A DNA stretch of 6,871 nt, taken from contig JAATVS010000251.1 in the NCBI GenBank assembly GCA_014523695.1, forward strand, positions 1 to 6,871, read 5' to 3'. Under the pieces are notes generated by a model that was not told the origin of the DNA, did not search any database, and was given only the letters and a program-made list of their open reading frames with translations. The position numbers were made by a program, and so were the translations under genes. Shown here piece after piece: positions 5,139-6,871 of this stretch. Position 1 is the first letter of the stretch. Each line of letters begins with the position of its first letter. The DNA comes from Nitrososphaerales archaeon TH5895. GTDB lineage: Archaea > Thermoproteota > Nitrososphaeria > Nitrososphaerales > Nitrososphaeraceae.

Positions 5139-6521
5139 GTGTCGTACATGAACGTTGTTGCATCTTTGTCTCAGTATGAATCATGCAGATCATGGCTCGA
5201 TGGCTTGAAGTCAGGGAGTACGAAGAGGGTATACTCAGTTCATGTGACACTAGTATGTAGTTTTTATAAGATAACCCCTGACGAGCTAGTTAAGATAAAA
5301 CCTGACAAACTAAAATCTATGATGGTAAGCTATATTTTGGAATTGAAAAAAAAGAGTAAGAATACCGCAGGCAAGCCAAAAAGAGGAGAGATATCAGTTA
5401 ATAGCATCAAATTTTATCTTGCAGGTGTTCAGTCACTGTTAGAGGAGCATGAAATAGTATTACCATGGAAGAAGATAGCTAAGCATTATTATCCGGAAGA
5501 TGTATCAAATGATTATAGATCATACACAAGACAAGAGATTTCAAAACTTATATCTATAGCAGACCTAAGAGATAGATGTATTATCTTATTGATGGCTTCG
5601 AGTGGGATTAGAGTTGGAGCTATTCCCTCATTGACTATTAAATCATTGAAGAAGCTGGATGAGGGATTAGGCATGTTAACTGTTTATGGAGAGAGTAAAA
5701 AATCAAGATATGTTACACTGGTCACCCCTGAATGTATGTCAATTATCGATGAATATTTAGAGTATAGAATAAAACAAGGTGAGAAAATACACGAGAAATC
5801 GCCTCTCATTCGTGACAAATACGCGCTCTACTCAAAGAGGATAAACACACCCAGATGTCCAAGAGAACTGGCAATAAATCGGCAGACCCGTCAGTTGGTT
5901 CGAAAAGCGGGTCTTGAATTCGATGAATTACAGCCTGACCACGCTGCAAGAAGATTCTTTAACACAGCGCTAGTTAATTCCAAAGTTGACGGAAAGTTCA
6001 AAGAACTTATGATGGGCCATAGTGTTAAACTAGACGAAATCTATTACGATGAAAATATCGATGAATCACGCAAACAGATTATGCTCGAATATATGAAAGC
6101 TGTGGATGCGCTCACCATTAATGATGAATTCAGACTTCGCAAACAGATTGACGAATACGAAGATAAGCTAAAGAATGCGCCGAAAATAGAACAAATTCAA
6201 GAGCAGCTTGCCAACAGAATAATTGAACAAAATTCGATTAAGAGAACTGTCGAAAAATTGCAGAGAGAAAAAGAGTTGCAAGATGACCAAATGAGAACCA
6301 TGCGTAATACGATAGATCATACGCTCGATGAAATGATGACGATGGTACAAAAAGAGATGATGACGATGATGCGAAAATATCCCCAATTAGAGCGTCTCAG
6401 GGATGCCTTTGAGACAAAAAAAATAGGAAACAAGACTTTTCTCCTACCGCGGTATTCACTACTCAGTGAAAGACCTGTTGAAACGAAACCCGTAACCCAA
6501 ACGTCAACATCTCAAATCTAA
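5139..6521 (+). CDS. Tyrosine recombinase/integrase with C-terminal coiled coil
   Basis: The protein has 460 residues from GTG 5139, or 457 from ATG 5148, which the TATA position favours. An N-terminal SAM-like core-binding domain covers about 8-110. The catalytic domain covers about 125-310 and has all expected residues: Arg158 in SSGIRVGA, Lys187/188 in the GESKKSRYV hairpin, His268 and Arg271 in PDHAARRFFNT, His294 in MMGHS, and nucleophile Tyr303, nine residues after His294. It should cut and rejoin DNA through a 3'-phosphotyrosine link at paired sites. Residues about 326-400 form a coiled coil (heptads around IEQIQEQLANRIIEQN) followed by a Met-rich stretch (DEMMTMVQKEMMTMMRKYP) and a Thr/Ser tail. 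The extension exceeds a standard 300-340-residue enzyme and could mediate multimerisation. It appears intact. No excision factor or tRNA target is seen nearby; repeats at 6581-6661 are candidate sites. Confidence 0.92.
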   Translation: MSYMNVVASLSQYESCRSWLDGLKSGSTKRVYSVHVTLVCSFYKITPDELVKIKPDKLKSMMVSYILELKKKSKNTAGKPKRGEISVNSIKFYLAGVQSLLEEHEIVLPWKKIAKHYYPEDVSNDYRSYTRQEISKLISIADLRDRCIILLMASSGIRVGAIPSLTIKSLKKLDEGLGMLTVYGESKKSRYVTLVTPECMSIIDEYLEYRIKQGEKIHEKSPLIRDKYALYSKRINTPRCPRELAINRQTRQLVRKAGLEFDELQPDHAARRFFNTALVNSKVDGKFKELMMGHSVKLDEIYYDENIDESRKQIMLEYMKAVDALTINDEFRLRKQIDEYEDKLKNAPKIEQIQEQLANRIIEQNSIKRTVEKLQREKELQDDQMRTMRNTIDHTLDEMMTMVQKEMMTMMRKYPQLERLRDAFETKKIGNKTFLLPRYSLLSERPVETKPVTQTSTSQI

Positions 6522-6580
6522 TAACACGGATCTAATTCACTGCATCTAAATTGATTGTCAATATACACAGATATTGTTTT

Positions 6581-6661
6581 GTTTCTATCGATAGATTATT
6601 CCCATGAGTGGTAACTTTTGACCCCTATCTTCATTTTAAAGAGCTAGTTTCTATCTGATAG
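6581..6661 (+). repeat. Direct repeat pair GTTTCTATC(T)GATAG, each copy a dyad
   Basis: The left copy is GTTTCTATCGATAG (6581-6594) and the right is GTTTCTATCTGATAG (6647-6661). They differ by one inserted T, with starts 66 bp apart. Each contains the CTATC/GATAG inverted arms, so each could bind a dimer. They lie 60-140 bp after the recombinase gene. Arm sites, core sites or operator copies are all possible; none is shown. Confidence 0.55.
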
Positions 6662-6683
6662 GGACTTAGTACAATGAGGCAAG

Positions 6684-6693
6684 CTTTTAATAG
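6684..6693 (+). promoter_or_regulatory. TATA-like box CTTTTAATAG before the zinc-ribbon gene
   Basis: The box is centred about 37 nt before the CTG at 6726, placing the likely transcript start near 6713-6716. That is inside the tandem/dyad element, giving a leader of about 10 nt. A purine-rich AATGAGGCAAG stretch (6673-6683) just upstream might contribute a BRE. It is a prediction from spacing only. Confidence 0.3.
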
Positions 6694-6702
6694 AGCTACA
6701 TA

Positions 6703-6725
6703 CCTACTAACTAGTAACTAGTAGG
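6703..6725. repeat. Dyad with tandem TAACTAG repeat next to the zinc-ribbon start
   Basis: CCTACTA (6703-6709) and TAGTAGG (6719-6725) form a 7-bp inverted repeat. Between and overlapping them, TAACTAG is repeated in tandem (6708-6714, 6715-6721), giving two ACTAGT palindromes (6710-6715, 6717-6722). It covers the expected transcript start of the downstream gene, where a repressor would act. Confidence 0.5.
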
Positions 6726-6871
6726 CTGACTAAAGAAAAAATCTTTTTAAAAAGTTTCTGCAAGAGATGCGGACATTCGTGGCTTTATACTGGCACCAAT
6801 CAATACGTTATTTGTTGCCCCACATGCCGTACCTCCCTGTACATACACAAGACTCTTCGTCTTATGAGGGA
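6726..6871 (+). CDS. Small zinc-ribbon protein, 3' end outside the window, no standard start
   Basis: The frame reads TKEKIFLKSF, then CKRCGHSWLYTGTN (12-25), CCPTCRTSLYIHK (30-42) and on to the window edge. Cys12/Cys15 and Cys31/Cys34 (with Cys30 beside them) make a CxxC...CxxC zinc ribbon. The style is that of the many short thaumarchaeal zinc-ribbon proteins thought to bind nucleic acid or partner proteins. The frame is open only from 6711 (TAA at 6708-6710) and contains no ATG, GTG or TTG before the cysteines. CTG at 6726 sits exactly where a Met would be expected before TKEKIFL. Either a CTG start is used or the start codon has been lost. A perfect 12-bp palindrome CTTTTTAAAAAG (6743-6754) lies within the coding region. 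The zinc-ribbon call is firm; activity of the gene is not. Confidence 0.65.
   Translation, partial: MTKEKIFLKSFCKRCGHSWLYTGTNQYVICCPTCRTSLYIHKTLRLMR

Larger units (their letters stand above)
6522..6725. other. Spacer downstream of recombinase with dyads and repeats
   Basis: No gene is seen. It contains the 12-bp palindrome TCTATCGATAGA (6584-6595) and an inverted pair CCCTATC/GATAGGG (6623-6629, 6657-6663; 27-nt loop). It also has two copies of GTTTCTATC(T)GATAG, a T-rich run TTTTGTTT (6577-6584) that could end recombinase transcription, a TATA-like CTTTTAATAG (6684-6693) and the dyad at 6703-6725. Such density of symmetry is higher than in the other spacers here. Confidence 0.5.

Noticed and set aside
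5880..5915. GGTTCGAAAAGC as a tRNA T-loop or attachment site
   Set aside because: It lies inside the recombinase catalytic domain with no acceptor or anticodon stems around it.
6168..6386. Minus-strand 72-codon His-rich frame
   Set aside because: Antisense to the recombinase coiled coil; the histidines come from complemented Met (ATG) codons.
6743..6769. TTTTTAAAAAG as a TATA box for an ATG at 6767 in another frame
   Set aside because: The spacing is short (about 19 nt) and the frame would be out of register with the convincing zinc-ribbon sequence covering the same bases.
1..6871. CRISPR array, tRNA or rRNA gene
   Set aside because: No regularly spaced repeats of 24 bp or more, no cloverleaf and no conserved rRNA segment were found on reading both strands by eye.

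Overview
The window most likely comes from an AT-rich thaumarchaeal (Nitrososphaeria, Nitrososphaera/Nitrosocosmicus-like) chromosome. The evidence is a split, GTPase-dead EF-1A/SelB-like protein, a small CPxCG-type zinc-ribbon protein of a thaumarchaeal style, an archaeal tyrosine recombinase with a coiled-coil tail, TATA-like boxes about 25-30 nt before several starts, and almost no Shine-Dalgarno sequences. No tRNA, rRNA, CRISPR array or complete insertion sequence was seen. The organism assignment rests on family recognition from memory, not on a search.

Left part (1-1900): a decayed FMN-binding pyridoxamine-5'-phosphate-oxidase-like gene (33-395, plus) is broken near codon 89 and lacks its usual C-terminus. 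A roughly 260-base spacer with a perfect 16-bp palindrome follows. Then comes a membrane-anchored extracytoplasmic protein with a probable beta-sandwich (ConA/polysaccharide-lyase-like) domain (658-1599), and a doubtful 64-66 codon ORF (1616-1816).

Middle part (1900-4080): this looks like accessory or decaying DNA. It holds a strand-asymmetric, T-poor stretch with a basic reading frame interrupted by one stop (1961-2236). Two unrecognised minus-strand genes follow (3109 to 2750, then 2686 to 2330), apparently one operon. Between them lies the only clear AGGAGG site, feeding a 16-codon mini-cistron that ends in an ATGA overlap with the downstream gene. A low-complexity Ala/Gly/Glu gene remnant (about 3247-3775, plus) is spread over three frames, and a 300-base spacer with one small reading frame follows it.

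Right part (4080-6871): the EF-1A-like protein (minus) and a full-length tyrosine recombinase (plus) diverge from a 93-102 bp spacer. Downstream of the recombinase are two near-identical dyad repeats (GTTTCTATC(T)GATAG, 66 bp apart). Then a tandem/dyad element lies just before a zinc-ribbon protein that runs off the window and has no ATG, GTG or TTG start.

No complete new multi-gene system can be demonstrated. The recombinase, several broken genes and the unrecognised pair are consistent with the eroded edge of an integrated element. The best leads are the unknown two-gene operon with its coupled mini-cistron, the GTPase-dead elongation-factor paralogue, and the repeat pair beside the recombinase.
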